Shown one piece after another: positions 42,275 through 51,004 of a stretch of DNA of 64,000 nucleotides. The DNA comes from Chloroflexota bacterium (GTDB lineage Bacteria; Chloroflexota; Limnocylindria; Limnocylindrales; CSP1-4). A program made the position numbers and the translations under genes. The number at the start of each line of letters is the position of its first letter. The first letter of the stretch is position 1. The notes beneath the pieces are model-generated. The model saw only the letters and a list, made by a program, of their open reading frames with translations, ran no database searches and had not been told where the DNA came from. The DNA lies in NCBI GenBank assembly GCA_947475545.1, contig CANJLL010000003.1, forward strand, positions 298,447 through 362,446, given 5' to 3'.

Positions 42275-43435
42275 TTACGGCCGTGCTGGGGTGGTGATCC
42301 GCTGCGACTGCGAGTCCAGCAGCTCCCCGAAGTAGCCGTGGACTTCCACGTCAAACTGGTACTCGGTGCCGTACAGGACCTGCCCGCCCTCGTAGTCGAG
42401 GAGGCCGTCCATCCACCAGTAGGCGCTGTCGTACACGACCAGGCCCGATGCGGTGTTGGTGATGCGGATCTCGACGCGCTCGCGCCCATAGCCGCAGTCC
42501 GTGGCCGTGTAGCTCTCCCAGATGGCCGCGTAGGTGAGCCAGTAGCCGGCGGACAGGTTGTTCTTGGTGATGGTCGCGCAGTTGGCGACGGCCGCCGGCG
42601 TGGTGTTGGTGGCCGCGGCCTCCTGGTAGAGCCCGCCGTTCTTCTTGTCGCTGACGATGAAGTTGACGCGGTAGGCCGTGCCGAAGGCGGGCAGGCTGTA
42701 ACTCACGGTGTTCAGGCCGGTGACCAGGTCCTGGCCCGGGTCGATGGCGCTGAACTCAATCTGGCCCGTCACGGTGTTGACGAACTGGACGGTGACGGTG
42801 CCCCGCGAGGTGCACGGGTCCATGCTGTACGTGGCCGTCATCACCATGGCGCCGGGGACGTAGCCGGAGGTGGCCGCGTACGAGCTGAGCGGCACGCAGA
42901 TGATCTTGCCCGAGATCTTGGTGGAGACGCTCGTGGTGACCGAGTTGTTGGTGAGCTTGGGGTCCGGCGTGGCGGCCGAAACGGTGCCCGTGTTCGAGAA
43001 CGTGGCGATCGTGGTGGGGGCCAGCGTGTTGACCACGATGGCCACCGAGCCGCCGCTGACCAGGCTGCTGAGGTTGCACGTGACGGTCGCGCCGTCGTAG
43101 GCGCAGCCAGCGGCGACGCCGTTGAGGGTGGCGCCGGTGAAGCTGAAGCCCGCGGGCAGCGTGTCGCTGAAGACCACGGCGGAGGCCACCTCCGGACCGG
43201 AGTTCTTCAGGCCAAAGGTGTAGCGCAGGACGCCGCCCGGATCGGGGGCGCTGGTGCTGGCGGAGCCGTTCAGCTGGAGGTCGGCGCCTGTTGCGGTCGA
43301 GCCGCCCGCCGCGGAGCCGCCGCCGGTAGCCGAGCCGCCGGTGGCCGAGCCGCCGCTCGCCTGGACGAGGGATGACGAGGCCACCAGGGCCAGCAGGGCC
43401 ACCATCGCGGCGGCGTGGAGCGGTCGGGGACGCAA
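42275..43435 (-). CDS. secreted DUF11-domain protein
   Basis: A 386-residue exported protein. It has a signal peptide (about 1-26), a Gly/Ser/Thr repeat (SGGSATGGSATGGG), and a DUF11 beta-sandwich domain (APDPGGVLRYTFGLKNSGPE, VVFSDTLPAGFSF, PDPKLTNNSVT). A C-terminal region of about 200 residues follows, with a few Cys and no family I recognise. The TTG start at 43435 has AGGAG 7 nt upstream. DUF11 domains are common in bacterial surface proteins. The four-cupredoxin gene diverges across about 190 nt. Confidence 0.75.
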   Translation of the reverse strand: MRPRPLHAAAMVALLALVASSSLVQASGGSATGGSATGGGSAAGGSTATGADLQLNGSASTSAPDPGGVLRYTFGLKNSGPEVASAVVFSDTLPAGFSFTGATLNGVAAGCAYDGATVTCNLSSLVSGGSVAIVVNTLAPTTIATFSNTGTVSAATPDPKLTNNSVTTSVSTKISGKIICVPLSSYAATSGYVPGAMVMTATYSMDPCTSRGTVTVQFVNTVTGQIEFSAIDPGQDLVTGLNTVSYSLPAFGTAYRVNFIVSDKKNGGLYQEAAATNTTPAAVANCATITKNNLSAGYWLTYAAIWESYTATDCGYGRERVEIRITNTASGLVVYDSAYWWMDGLLDYEGGQVLYGTEYQFDVEVHGYFGELLDSQSQRITTPARP

Positions 43436-43622
43436 GGGATTCTCCTGTGAGCCGATGGGACGTCGAAGGTGCTGGCGGGAGCATCGCGGGTGGGCGGCGC
43501 GCGCCACATGGCCCCAGGGCGGATGGCGGTACGGACTTTGGTCCGATGCCATCCGGTGCGCCATGCCGCATCGTCTGGACGGGGTGCTTGCTCCACCGTG
43601 GCGTTGGACGGAGGGGGAACCC

Positions 43623-45146
43623 GTGCGGGCGCGACTCTTGCCTGGATTCGTGGCCGCGCTGGCGCTGTTCGCCGGCCTTGGCGTGGTGCCCGGGCGCCTG
43701 GCCGCCGCCGGCAGCCTCGTGCGGATCACGACGACCCTGGAGCCGGCCGCCATCACCATCGCCCCCGGCGACACCGTCACCTGGCGCAACGACGACCAGC
43801 AGCGCCACCGCATCCGGACCACGGGCGGTCCCGGCCAATTCGATTCGGGCGATCTCGACCCGGGTCAGTCGTTCGCGGTCACGCTCGCCGCGGTCGGGAC
43901 GTACGCGTATCAGGATGACCGCAACAAGGGGCTGGCCGCCTACGCCGGGACCGTCACGGTCGCCGTGGGGGCGCCCCAGCCCACCGGAGGCCCCACGCCG
44001 GCACCGACGCCCGCGCCGACACCGACCGGGCCGGCGGTCATCGGGATGGCCGGTCGGGCCTTTGGCCCATCCCAGGTCACGATCCTCGTCGGCGGCCAGG
44101 TGACCTGGCAGAACAACGACAAGGAGAGCCACACCGCGACGGCCGCCGGAGCCTTCGACAGCGGTGTCATGGCGCCGGGTGCGACCTTCAGCCGAACCTT
44201 CCCGACGGCCGGCGCCTTCCCCTTCCTGTGCCTCATCCACCCCAGCATGACGGGCACCGTCACCGTGCTGGGAGCGCCGGGCGCCACCGCCCCGCCGCCC
44301 GCCCCAACCCCCACGCCCGCACCCACGCCGCCCCCGCAGCCCGGCGACGTGCTGCTCCTGGACTTTGCCTTCAGCCCGCTGGGCCTCACCGTCGACGCCG
44401 GCTCGCGGGTCACGTTCGCCAACCGTGGCCAGGCGGCGCACACGGTCACGGCGCGCGACGGCTCGTTCGGGAGCCCGCTCATCTCGCCCGGGGGCGTGTG
44501 GCAGCAGACGTTCGCGACGCCCGGCACGTACAACTTCCTGTGCACGCTGCACCCGGAGATGACCGGCGTCATCAGCGTGCGCGGACCGGGCGGCGCCACC
44601 CCGCCCCCGGCCGCCGTGCCCACGCCCCTCCCAAGTCGACCGACCGATGTCGTCCGCGTGCTGGACTTCGACTTCCAGCCGGGAACGCTGACGGTCGAGG
44701 CCGGCAGCACCGTCAGGTTCACCAACGTGGGCGTGGCGCCGCACACGGTGACCGCCACCGGCGGCGGGTTCAACAGCGGGATCATGAACGCCGGCGCGGA
44801 CTGGTCCTGGACGTTTGCGGCCCCGGGGAGCTTTGACTACCTGTGCGCGGTGCACCCGCAGATGCTGGGCCGCGTCGTGGTGACCCCATCGTCCAGCGGC
44901 GCCGCCCTGCCGGGCACCACCTCGCCGGCGCCGGGCGGCCCCAGCCCGGCGGCCGTGGGCTCTCCATCGCCGGCGGTCGGACAGGCGGCAGGCGGCCCGG
45001 GCTCCGGCACTGCCGAGGCGGCCGCGCTGGCCGCCGGCGGTCGGGGGCTGCTCTCGGGCGTCATCGGGCTCCTGCTGGTGCTCGGCGCGCTGGCCGCCGG
45101 GCTACGCACGCTCCAGGGTGCGGCCCACCGACCCGGAACCACCTGA
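43623..45146 (+). CDS. surface protein with four tandem cupredoxin domains
   Basis: A 507-residue exported protein: signal peptide (about 1-26), four plastocyanin-like domains joined by Pro/Thr/Ala linkers, and a C-terminal membrane helix with a short basic tail. Domains 2, 3 and 4 each keep His (ESHTAT, AAHTVT, APHTVT), Cys and His (LCLIHP, LCTLHP, LCAVHP) and Met (SMTG, EMTG, QMLG), so each can bind a type 1 copper. Domain 1 has the fold but lacks the Cys-x-x-His-Met loop. The GTG at 43623 follows GGAGGGGGAACCC. It could form a chain of copper sites; its partner is unknown. Its stop is 20 nt from the convergent P-type ATPase gene. Confidence 0.85.
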   Translation: MRARLLPGFVAALALFAGLGVVPGRLAAAGSLVRITTTLEPAAITIAPGDTVTWRNDDQQRHRIRTTGGPGQFDSGDLDPGQSFAVTLAAVGTYAYQDDRNKGLAAYAGTVTVAVGAPQPTGGPTPAPTPAPTPTGPAVIGMAGRAFGPSQVTILVGGQVTWQNNDKESHTATAAGAFDSGVMAPGATFSRTFPTAGAFPFLCLIHPSMTGTVTVLGAPGATAPPPAPTPTPAPTPPPQPGDVLLLDFAFSPLGLTVDAGSRVTFANRGQAAHTVTARDGSFGSPLISPGGVWQQTFATPGTYNFLCTLHPEMTGVISVRGPGGATPPPAAVPTPLPSRPTDVVRVLDFDFQPGTLTVEAGSTVRFTNVGVAPHTVTATGGGFNSGIMNAGADWSWTFAAPGSFDYLCAVHPQMLGRVVVTPSSSGAALPGTTSPAPGGPSPAAVGSPSPAVGQAAGGPGSGTAEAAALAAGGRGLLSGVIGLLLVLGALAAGLRTLQGAAHRPGTT

Positions 45147-45165
45147 GGCTCGGTCGCGCAGGCGT

Positions 45166-47640
45166 TCATCGGCGCCGCACGGCCACCAGGAGTCGGGCGA
45201 CCAGCCGCATCGACCGGATCTTGAACACCGCCAACCCCCACGCCGCGGTGAGGAGCGCCAGCGCGCCCGTGTCGGCCGGCGGGAGCGTGGTCAGGTCGAA
45301 GAGGTTGCGCAGCCCGGGGACCAGCAGGACCACGGCAAACAGCACCAGCATGGCCACGGCGAGCAGCGTGGGCCGCGCGTCCCGCCCGCGGCCGGGTGGC
45401 AGGAGCAGGGGGATCACCAGGATCCCGCACCAGAGGGTGACGGCCGAGAGCGCCGTGCGCGCCTCCGCGACGCCCCCGGCCGAGCCCGACCACGCGGCAA
45501 AGACCGCCAGCCCAAAGGCCGCCACGGCGATGCCGGCCGGGATCGCGAAGCGGAGCGCCGATCGGAAGAGGGGGGTCCCGCTTCGACCGGCCGGCGCCCA
45601 GGCGGCCAGGACCAGGGTGGGGATGCCCACGGTGATCAGCGCCAGCACCGAGTTGGTCCGCGGCGTCAACGGGAAGTCTAGCCCGCAGATCGACGCCCCC
45701 AGCACCAGCAGCAGCGCGTAGACGGTCCGCGTGAAGAGCAGGCAGGCCACCAGGCGCATGCCCTCCACGATCCGCTGGCCCGCCACCACGGCCTTGGGCA
45801 GCACGGCGAACGAATCGCCCAGGAGGACCACGTCGGCGGCCGCTCGTGCCGCCGCGCTGCCGCTCTCCATGGCCAGGCCCAGGTTGGCCTCGCGCAGCGC
45901 GATGATGTCGTTGACCCCGTCGCCCACCATCGCCACGTCGTGGCCTCGCGCCCGGAGTGCCCGCACCAGCCGTGCCTTGAGCGCGGGCTCCACCCGGCCA
46001 AAGATGGTCCCCCGGTCGGCCGCCTCGCCGAGGGCCGCGTCGTCCAGGTCGGCCAGCGCCCGCCCGTCGGACGCCTCGCCCTGCACGCCCACCGAGGCCG
46101 CGATGGTGCCCACTGTGGATCGATGGTCGCCCGATGCCACCTTCAGCCGGAGTCCCGCCTCGGTCAGCGCCTTGAGCGTGGCCGCGGCATCGCCCCGCAG
46201 CTCTTCGCGGAACCCCAGGAGCGCCGCCGGCCGGAGCCCGGCCGGCAGGACGCCCGGCGTCACGGGGAGGCCCGGTGCGGCGGCGACCAGGAGGACCCGA
46301 AGGCCCTCCGCGGCCCAGGCTTCGGCGCGCGCCAGGATCGACCGGGCGGCGGCGCTGTCCGCCGCCAGGAGCGCCTCCGCGGCGTCCGCCGCCAGGAGCG
46401 CGTCCGGCGCGCCCAGGATGGCCGCGCCCCCGGAGGTCTGCACGCCGGACCAGCGCCGGTCCGACGAGAACGGCACGCTCGTGGTGACCCCGGGCGCTGG
46501 GGCGGGGGTGGCCGTGGCGCCCAGCCAGGCCCGGATCGCGAGCGTCGTTCGATCGGTGAAGCTCGGCTCGGCCGCCATCGCGGCCAGGAGGCGGTGGGCA
46601 CCGCCGGCGTCGCCATGCGCGGCAGCGCCGTCGTCCGCCGCGGCGTCGACGTCGCCCCCCGTGTCGCCGTCCGCGCCCGCGGCCCAGATCCGCGCCAGCC
46701 TCAGTCGCCCCGTGGTGAGCGTCCCCGTCTTGTCCAGGACCAGCGTGTCCACGCGGCTCATCGATTCCACCGCGTTGATCCGCTGGACCAGCGCGCCCGA
46801 CCGGCTGATGGAGACCGCGGCCGAGGCGTACAGGAGCGTCACGATGATCACCAGGCCCTGGGGCACGATCGCCACCAGCACGGCGGCCGCCTGGACCGCC
46901 TCGCGCGTGATCAGCGCCCCGGCGCCCGAGAAGTCGATGGCCACCACCAGCCCCACCACGAGCACCAGCGCCGCGCTGCCGCCCACCAGGCGGGCCAGGT
47001 CGCGCTGGAGTGGCGTCCGCTCCGTCCTGGTCTCGCGCGCCCGCAGGACCAACTGGTTGGCGTAGCTGGCCGCGCCCACGCGGGTGACGCGCACCAGCCC
47101 GTGCCCGCCGACACACGCGCTCCCGGAGAGCACGGGCGTGCCCGCGCCGCGCGCCACCGGGTCCGATTCGCCGGTGAGCAGCGCCTCGTCCAGCTCCAGC
47201 GCCCCGTCCTCCACGACGCCGTCCAGCATCACCTGGTCGCCGCGGGTCACCACCAGGAGGTCGCCCAGGACCAGCTCCGTGGGCCGCACGGCGCGCTCGC
47301 GGCCGTCACGGATCACCAGGGCCAGGGGGCGCGACAGGATGGCCAGCCGGTCCAGCCGGCGCTTGGCGATGGCCTCCAGCGCGACGCTCGCCACCACGTT
47401 GAGCAGGACGGGGATGGAGGTCACCGCAGCATCCACGACCAGGCCCAGCCAGGCCAGGACCAGGCACGTCGCGAACAGGACCAGGTTGACGGGGGCAAAC
47501 GCGCCGTCGGCGAGGATCCGGAGGTAGGAGCGCCCGGCGCTGGGCTGGACCAGGTTGCCCTGGCCGGCCCGGCGACGCGCCACCGCCTCGGCCTCCGAGA
47601 GGCCGGTAAAGCGGGAGGGCCCGGGCGCCGGCTCCATCAC
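45166..47640 (-). CDS. P-type cation-transporting ATPase
   Basis: An 824-residue P2-like ATPase with TGES at 156-159, phosphorylation motif DKTGTLT with Asp303, and hinge VGDGVNDI. Membrane helix 4 has VPQGL (260-263) where calcium pumps have PEGL, so the ion is uncertain. There is no N-terminal heavy-metal domain and no CPx motif. It resembles uncharacterised HAD-IC ATPases such as mycobacterial CtpE-like pumps. The ATG at 47640 starts the actuator-side leader MMEPAPG. No regulator is nearby. Confidence 0.85.
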   Translation of the reverse strand: MMEPAPGPSRFTGLSEAEAVARRRAGQGNLVQPSAGRSYLRILADGAFAPVNLVLFATCLVLAWLGLVVDAAVTSIPVLLNVVASVALEAIAKRRLDRLAILSRPLALVIRDGRERAVRPTELVLGDLLVVTRGDQVMLDGVVEDGALELDEALLTGESDPVARGAGTPVLSGSACVGGHGLVRVTRVGAASYANQLVLRARETRTERTPLQRDLARLVGGSAALVLVVGLVVAIDFSGAGALITREAVQAAAVLVAIVPQGLVIIVTLLYASAAVSISRSGALVQRINAVESMSRVDTLVLDKTGTLTTGRLRLARIWAAGADGDTGGDVDAAADDGAAAHGDAGGAHRLLAAMAAEPSFTDRTTLAIRAWLGATATPAPAPGVTTSVPFSSDRRWSGVQTSGGAAILGAPDALLAADAAEALLAADSAAARSILARAEAWAAEGLRVLLVAAAPGLPVTPGVLPAGLRPAALLGFREELRGDAAATLKALTEAGLRLKVASGDHRSTVGTIAASVGVQGEASDGRALADLDDAALGEAADRGTIFGRVEPALKARLVRALRARGHDVAMVGDGVNDIIALREANLGLAMESGSAAARAAADVVLLGDSFAVLPKAVVAGQRIVEGMRLVACLLFTRTVYALLLVLGASICGLDFPLTPRTNSVLALITVGIPTLVLAAWAPAGRSGTPLFRSALRFAIPAGIAVAAFGLAVFAAWSGSAGGVAEARTALSAVTLWCGILVIPLLLPPGRGRDARPTLLAVAMLVLFAVVLLVPGLRNLFDLTTLPPADTGALALLTAAWGLAVFKIRSMRLVARLLVAVRRR

Positions 47641-47729
47641 GCGTCCACCCCCTGGATCAGGCCCCGTCGCGCGTCGGGCCGCGTTCGGCCCGGCGCGCTG
47701 TTTCGGCCCGGCAGGCCGTTTCGGCCCCG

Positions 47730-48440
47730 CTAGCCCTCGCCGGTCTCGTTGTCGTCGGACGGCTCGACATCGTCGTCGTCGAACAGGTCGGCGGCTTCGG
47801 CATCCTCGTCCGACGGCTTGGCGGCCAGGTCGTCCAGCACGGCCAGCTCGTCTGCCAGGCGGACCTTCTCGCGGGCCGGCTTCTTCGTCAATCGCTCGGG
47901 GGGACCCGCCGGCGCACCGGAGCTCTTCTCGGCCGGCTCCGCGGCCTGGCGATAGGCGCCCACCGTGTGGCGTGGCGGGGCGTCGCCGGCCAGCGTCCGA
48001 ACGCGGGCGATCAGTTGCCGCTCCGTCAGGCGGGCGGCGGCCTCGGAGGTCACAAGGCGCTGGCGATGATGGTGCGTGTCGTCGTCGCGGACGACGCGCT
48101 CAAGGTGATCGCGCACCTTGCCGGGACCCAGGATCGCGACGGTGTCCGTGGCGGGCAGCCGCGCGGCCACCTCCTCCACGAACCGGTTGAGGTGCTCAAC
48201 GCGCTGCATCTCAACGGCGTTCTGCTGTCGCCCGCCGCCACCGTGGCGGATGGACGGGTCGTGGCCGACGTGGCCGGTGGACTTGTGGTGGGCGGGAACG
48301 TCCGACACCAGCCGTTCCAGGGCTACCTCACCGGCAACCCACCGGGCAACGGTCGCCGAGCGAGCGTCGATCCAGACCAGGACGAAGGTTTCGGTTCGTG
48401 CGCCCTCGTGGGCTGCCAGGGCTGCTGCAGGTGCCTCCAC
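47730..48440 (-). CDS. eRF1-domain-1-like (baeRF-type) protein
   Basis: A 236-residue protein. A central part resembles bacterial eRF1-like proteins: LVWIDARSATVARWV, a His-rich loop (SDVPAHHKSTGHVGHD), AILGPGKVRDHLERVV, then a helix with AARLTERQLIARVRTLAG. The C-terminus is strongly acidic (DLFDDDDVEPSDDNETGEG). The GTG at 48440 is chosen for the perfect AAGGAGG five bases upstream; a longer frame lacks one. Proteins of this type are suspected ribosome or nucleic-acid partners, without proven function. Confidence 0.6.
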   Translation of the reverse strand: MEAPAAALAAHEGARTETFVLVWIDARSATVARWVAGEVALERLVSDVPAHHKSTGHVGHDPSIRHGGGGRQQNAVEMQRVEHLNRFVEEVAARLPATDTVAILGPGKVRDHLERVVRDDDTHHHRQRLVTSEAAARLTERQLIARVRTLAGDAPPRHTVGAYRQAAEPAEKSSGAPAGPPERLTKKPAREKVRLADELAVLDDLAAKPSDEDAEAADLFDDDDVEPSDDNETGEG

Positions 48441-48550
48441 GGCGACCTCCTTGGGGTTGCTGCCTTGACGTCCAGCGTGGACCCTCCAGGCTCCGATGGC
48501 AATGCGCCATCGGATGCGCCCTTCCGGGGCCGAACGTCCCGAACGAATCC

Positions 48551-48603
48551 GGGGCCGAAGCCGTGGCCGGGGCCGACCCGTTGGGGCCGAAGCCGTGGCC
48601 GGG
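48551..48603. repeat. 21-bp direct repeat
   Basis: Two identical 21-bp copies (48551-48571 and 48583-48603), rich in GGCC and GAAGCC, lie between the eRF1-like gene and the ABC permease. Similar GTTTCGGCCCGGC-type repeats occur at 47690-47729. Their role is not evident. Confidence 0.6.
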
Positions 48604-48624
48604 CCCAAGGTTGGCCCGGGTTGG

Positions 48625-49395
48625 TCAGTCCCAGCGGAACGTGATGGACGCCAGCCCGGCCGACACCACGCCCCAGGCCAGGAGGGCGGAGAGCGGGCCC
48701 AGGGGGTCGGCCGTGGCGCCCGGCGTGGCCAGCGCGATCCGCAGCGCCTCGGCCAGCGGGCTGGCGGGCAGCACCTGGGCGAATGCCGCCAGGCCGGCCG
48801 GGAGGCGTTCGATCGGGATGATGATCCCGCCCAGCAGGAGGAACGCGAGGAACAGCCCGTTGGCCAGCGCCAGGGTGGCCTCGGCCCGGAGGCGTCCGGC
48901 CATCAGCAGGCCAAGCCCGCCAAAGGTCAGGCTGCCCAGCAGGATGGCCGCCACCAGGACCGCCAGGTTGGCGCCGGCCGGTAGCTGCCAGCCCAGGACG
49001 CCAATGGCCAGCAGGGTGAGGAGGAGCACCTGCGCCGCCTCCACCACCAGGACCGAGAGGATCTTGGCCGCGACCAGCCCGGCGCGGGGCAGGGGTGACC
49101 CGCCCAGCCGCTTGAGGACGCCGTAGGAGCGCTCGTAGCCCGTGGCAATCCCCAGGCTGACCAGGCTGGTGGCGACGACGGCCAGCGCGATGGATCCGGG
49201 GAGGAGGAAGTCGACGGCTCGGCCGGTCAGCGGGCCCAGGATGCCGACGTTGGCGAAGAAGAGCAGCACCACCGCCGGGATCACCGCGGTCACCAGCAGG
49301 TTCTCGCCGCGGCGGAGGGTGAGGCGCAGCTCCATGGCGGTCAGGGCCAGGGCGGAGCGCAGCATCGACGACGGGACCGACGGGGACTGGCTCAT
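48625..49395 (-). CDS. ABC-2 type transporter permease
   Basis: A 256-residue membrane protein with six helices in the ABC-2 pattern: an amphipathic start (MELRLTLRRGENLL), the family stretch ATGYERSYGVLKRLGGSPLPR, and LPASPLAEALRIAL near the end. With the ATPase gene 40 nt upstream on the same strand it forms an exporter of the daunorubicin-resistance (DrrAB) kind. The substrate is unknown. Confidence 0.87.
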   Translation of the reverse strand: MSQSPSVPSSMLRSALALTAMELRLTLRRGENLLVTAVIPAVVLLFFANVGILGPLTGRAVDFLLPGSIALAVVATSLVSLGIATGYERSYGVLKRLGGSPLPRAGLVAAKILSVLVVEAAQVLLLTLLAIGVLGWQLPAGANLAVLVAAILLGSLTFGGLGLLMAGRLRAEATLALANGLFLAFLLLGGIIIPIERLPAGLAAFAQVLPASPLAEALRIALATPGATADPLGPLSALLAWGVVSAGLASITFRWD

Positions 49396-49435
49396 GCCGC
49401 CGTCTCCCGGGCCGCGGCGGACTCGCAGGCCGCGG

Positions 49436-50467
49436 TCATGCCGCCGCCTCGCGGGCCGTGGCCGTCTCCCGGGCCGTGGCGCGCTCCACGGCCGCGTCGC
49501 CCGTCAGCTCCAGGTAGCGCTCCTCGAGCGTCCCCCCGGAGGTCCGCAGTTCCACGATCTGGGCACCGGCCGTGGCGCAGGCCCCGGCGATGGCGGCGAT
49601 GAGGGCGGGCCCGGGCAGCGCGCCCAAGACGCGGAGCGACGACGGGCCCTCCGCGGGGTCGCCGGCCAGGCTGGCTTGGGGCGCGGCGCCCATGGCGGCC
49701 AGCCGGATCGCCTCCAGCTGGGCCGGGTCCGGCGGCGCGGCGAGCCGCAGCCGGAGGGACGGTGCCATGCCGCCGGTCAGCTCGGCGGGCGTGCCCAGCG
49801 CCACGATGCGGCCGCGGTCGAGGATCGCGACGCGGTCGGCCAGGCGCTCCACGTCGCCAAGGTCGTGGGTGGTCAGCAGGATCGTGGCGCCCGCGCGTCG
49901 CAGGTCACCGATCAGCGCCCGCGTCACATTCCGCGCGGCCGGATCCATGCCCGCGGTGGGCTCGTCCAGGAGCAGCAGCTCCGGCCGTCCGATCATGGCG
50001 AGCCCCAGCGCCAGGCGCTGCTTCTCCCCGCCGGAGAGCCGCCGGTAGCGGGTGCCGGCGGCATCGCGGAGGCCGACCAGGTCCAGCACCTCGCCGGGGT
50101 CGCGCGGGTCGCGGTAGAACGCGGCGTACAGGCGGAGCACCTCCAGCGGTCGGGCGCGCGGGTCCACGCCGCCCTCCTGGAGCATCAGGCCCAGGCGGCT
50201 TCGATGGGCAGGACCCGCCCCCCACGGATCGCGGCCCAGCACCCGGATGGTGCCCCCGTCCGCGCGACGGTAGCCCTCGATGATCTCCACCAGCGTGGTC
50301 TTGCCGGCACCGTTTGGGCCCAGAAGCGCCAGCAGCTCGCCGCCCCGCACCTGGAGATCCACGCCCTCCAGCACCGTTCGGGCCCCGTAGCGCTTTGCCA
50401 GCCCCGCGATGGCGACAGCCGCGTCCCGGTTGGCGGCGGCGGCCCCGCCAGCGCCCGAGCCGGTCAC
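49436..50467 (-). CDS. ABC transporter ATP-binding protein
   Basis: A 343-residue ATPase with Walker A GPNGAGKTT, signature LSGGEKQR, Walker B LLLLDEPTAGMDP and switch His in TTHD. A C-terminal extension (about 230-343) is typical of DrrA-like exporters. The GTG at 50467 overlaps the stop codon of the upstream thioredoxin gene by GTGA (50464-50467), so the three genes form one operon. Upstream in-frame codons lie inside the thioredoxin gene. Its linkage to a thiol-disulfide protein recalls cytochrome c maturation gene sets, but the ATPase itself is not a CcmA type. Confidence 0.87.
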   Translation of the reverse strand: MTGSGAGGAAAANRDAAVAIAGLAKRYGARTVLEGVDLQVRGGELLALLGPNGAGKTTLVEIIEGYRRADGGTIRVLGRDPWGAGPAHRSRLGLMLQEGGVDPRARPLEVLRLYAAFYRDPRDPGEVLDLVGLRDAAGTRYRRLSGGEKQRLALGLAMIGRPELLLLDEPTAGMDPAARNVTRALIGDLRRAGATILLTTHDLGDVERLADRVAILDRGRIVALGTPAELTGGMAPSLRLRLAAPPDPAQLEAIRLAAMGAAPQASLAGDPAEGPSSLRVLGALPGPALIAAIAGACATAGAQIVELRTSGGTLEERYLELTGDAAVERATARETATAREAAA

Positions 50468-50931
50468 TGGCTGATCAGCGCGTATTCGCGCTCGAAATCC
50501 GCGTCCGTGAGCTCGCCCACCTGGACCACCCTGAGGATCCCGGTCCGATCGATGAAGTAGGTCTGGGGACGCGCGGCGACGCGGTACGCCGTCTTGATCG
50601 CCTTGTCCGGGTCCTGGACCGTGGGCCACGTGGCGCCAACGTCGCGCACGAAGTCGCGTGCCGGCACCGGTGGGTCATCCGTCAGGATGCCGATGATCGC
50701 GAGGCCATCGGCCGCGTGCTGCAGCAGCTTGGCCTGGAGGAGCGGGAACTCCGTGCGGCAGGGGACGCACGACGGCCCCCAGAAGTTCAGGATTACGGGC
50801 CGGCCCTTGAGGTCGGCCAGGTTGAAGGCCGCGCCGTCCAGCGTGGTGCCGGTGAAGGTCGGCGCCGGCTGGCCCTTGGTGATCCCGGGCGCCACGGGCT
50901 GGTTGGTCCCCCCGGCCGCGCAGGCCGCCAC
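50464..50931 (-). CDS. TlpA-like thiol-disulfide oxidoreductase, probable lipoprotein
   Basis: A thioredoxin-fold protein with active site CVPC in NFWGPSCVPCRTEFP and cis-Pro region AARPQTYFID. From the GTG at 50931 it has 155 residues. In the same frame upstream, codons encode RLTLVLAIAFLVAAC, a perfect lipoprotein signal with lipobox, but no ATG, GTG or TTG occurs before the stop at 51028-51030. CTG at 50961 is a possible start. It is likely to act outside the membrane, reducing cysteines for cytochrome c or copper-site assembly, consistent with the oxidase genes next door. Confidence 0.8.
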   Translation of the reverse strand: MAACAAGGTNQPVAPGITKGQPAPTFTGTTLDGAAFNLADLKGRPVILNFWGPSCVPCRTEFPLLQAKLLQHAADGLAIIGILTDDPPVPARDFVRDVGATWPTVQDPDKAIKTAYRVAARPQTYFIDRTGILRVVQVGELTDADFEREYALISQ

Positions 50932-51004
50932 CAGGAACGCGATGGCCAGGACGAGGGTCAGCCGGGGGACGATTCGGCGTGGCGAGCGAGCCGTGGGAAG
51001 CGAC

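Noticed and set aside
43254..43622. A longer N-terminus for the four-cupredoxin protein
   Set aside because: The extra codons overlap the divergent DUF11 gene and its ribosome site. The GTG at 43623 has an excellent Shine-Dalgarno and starts a proper signal peptide.
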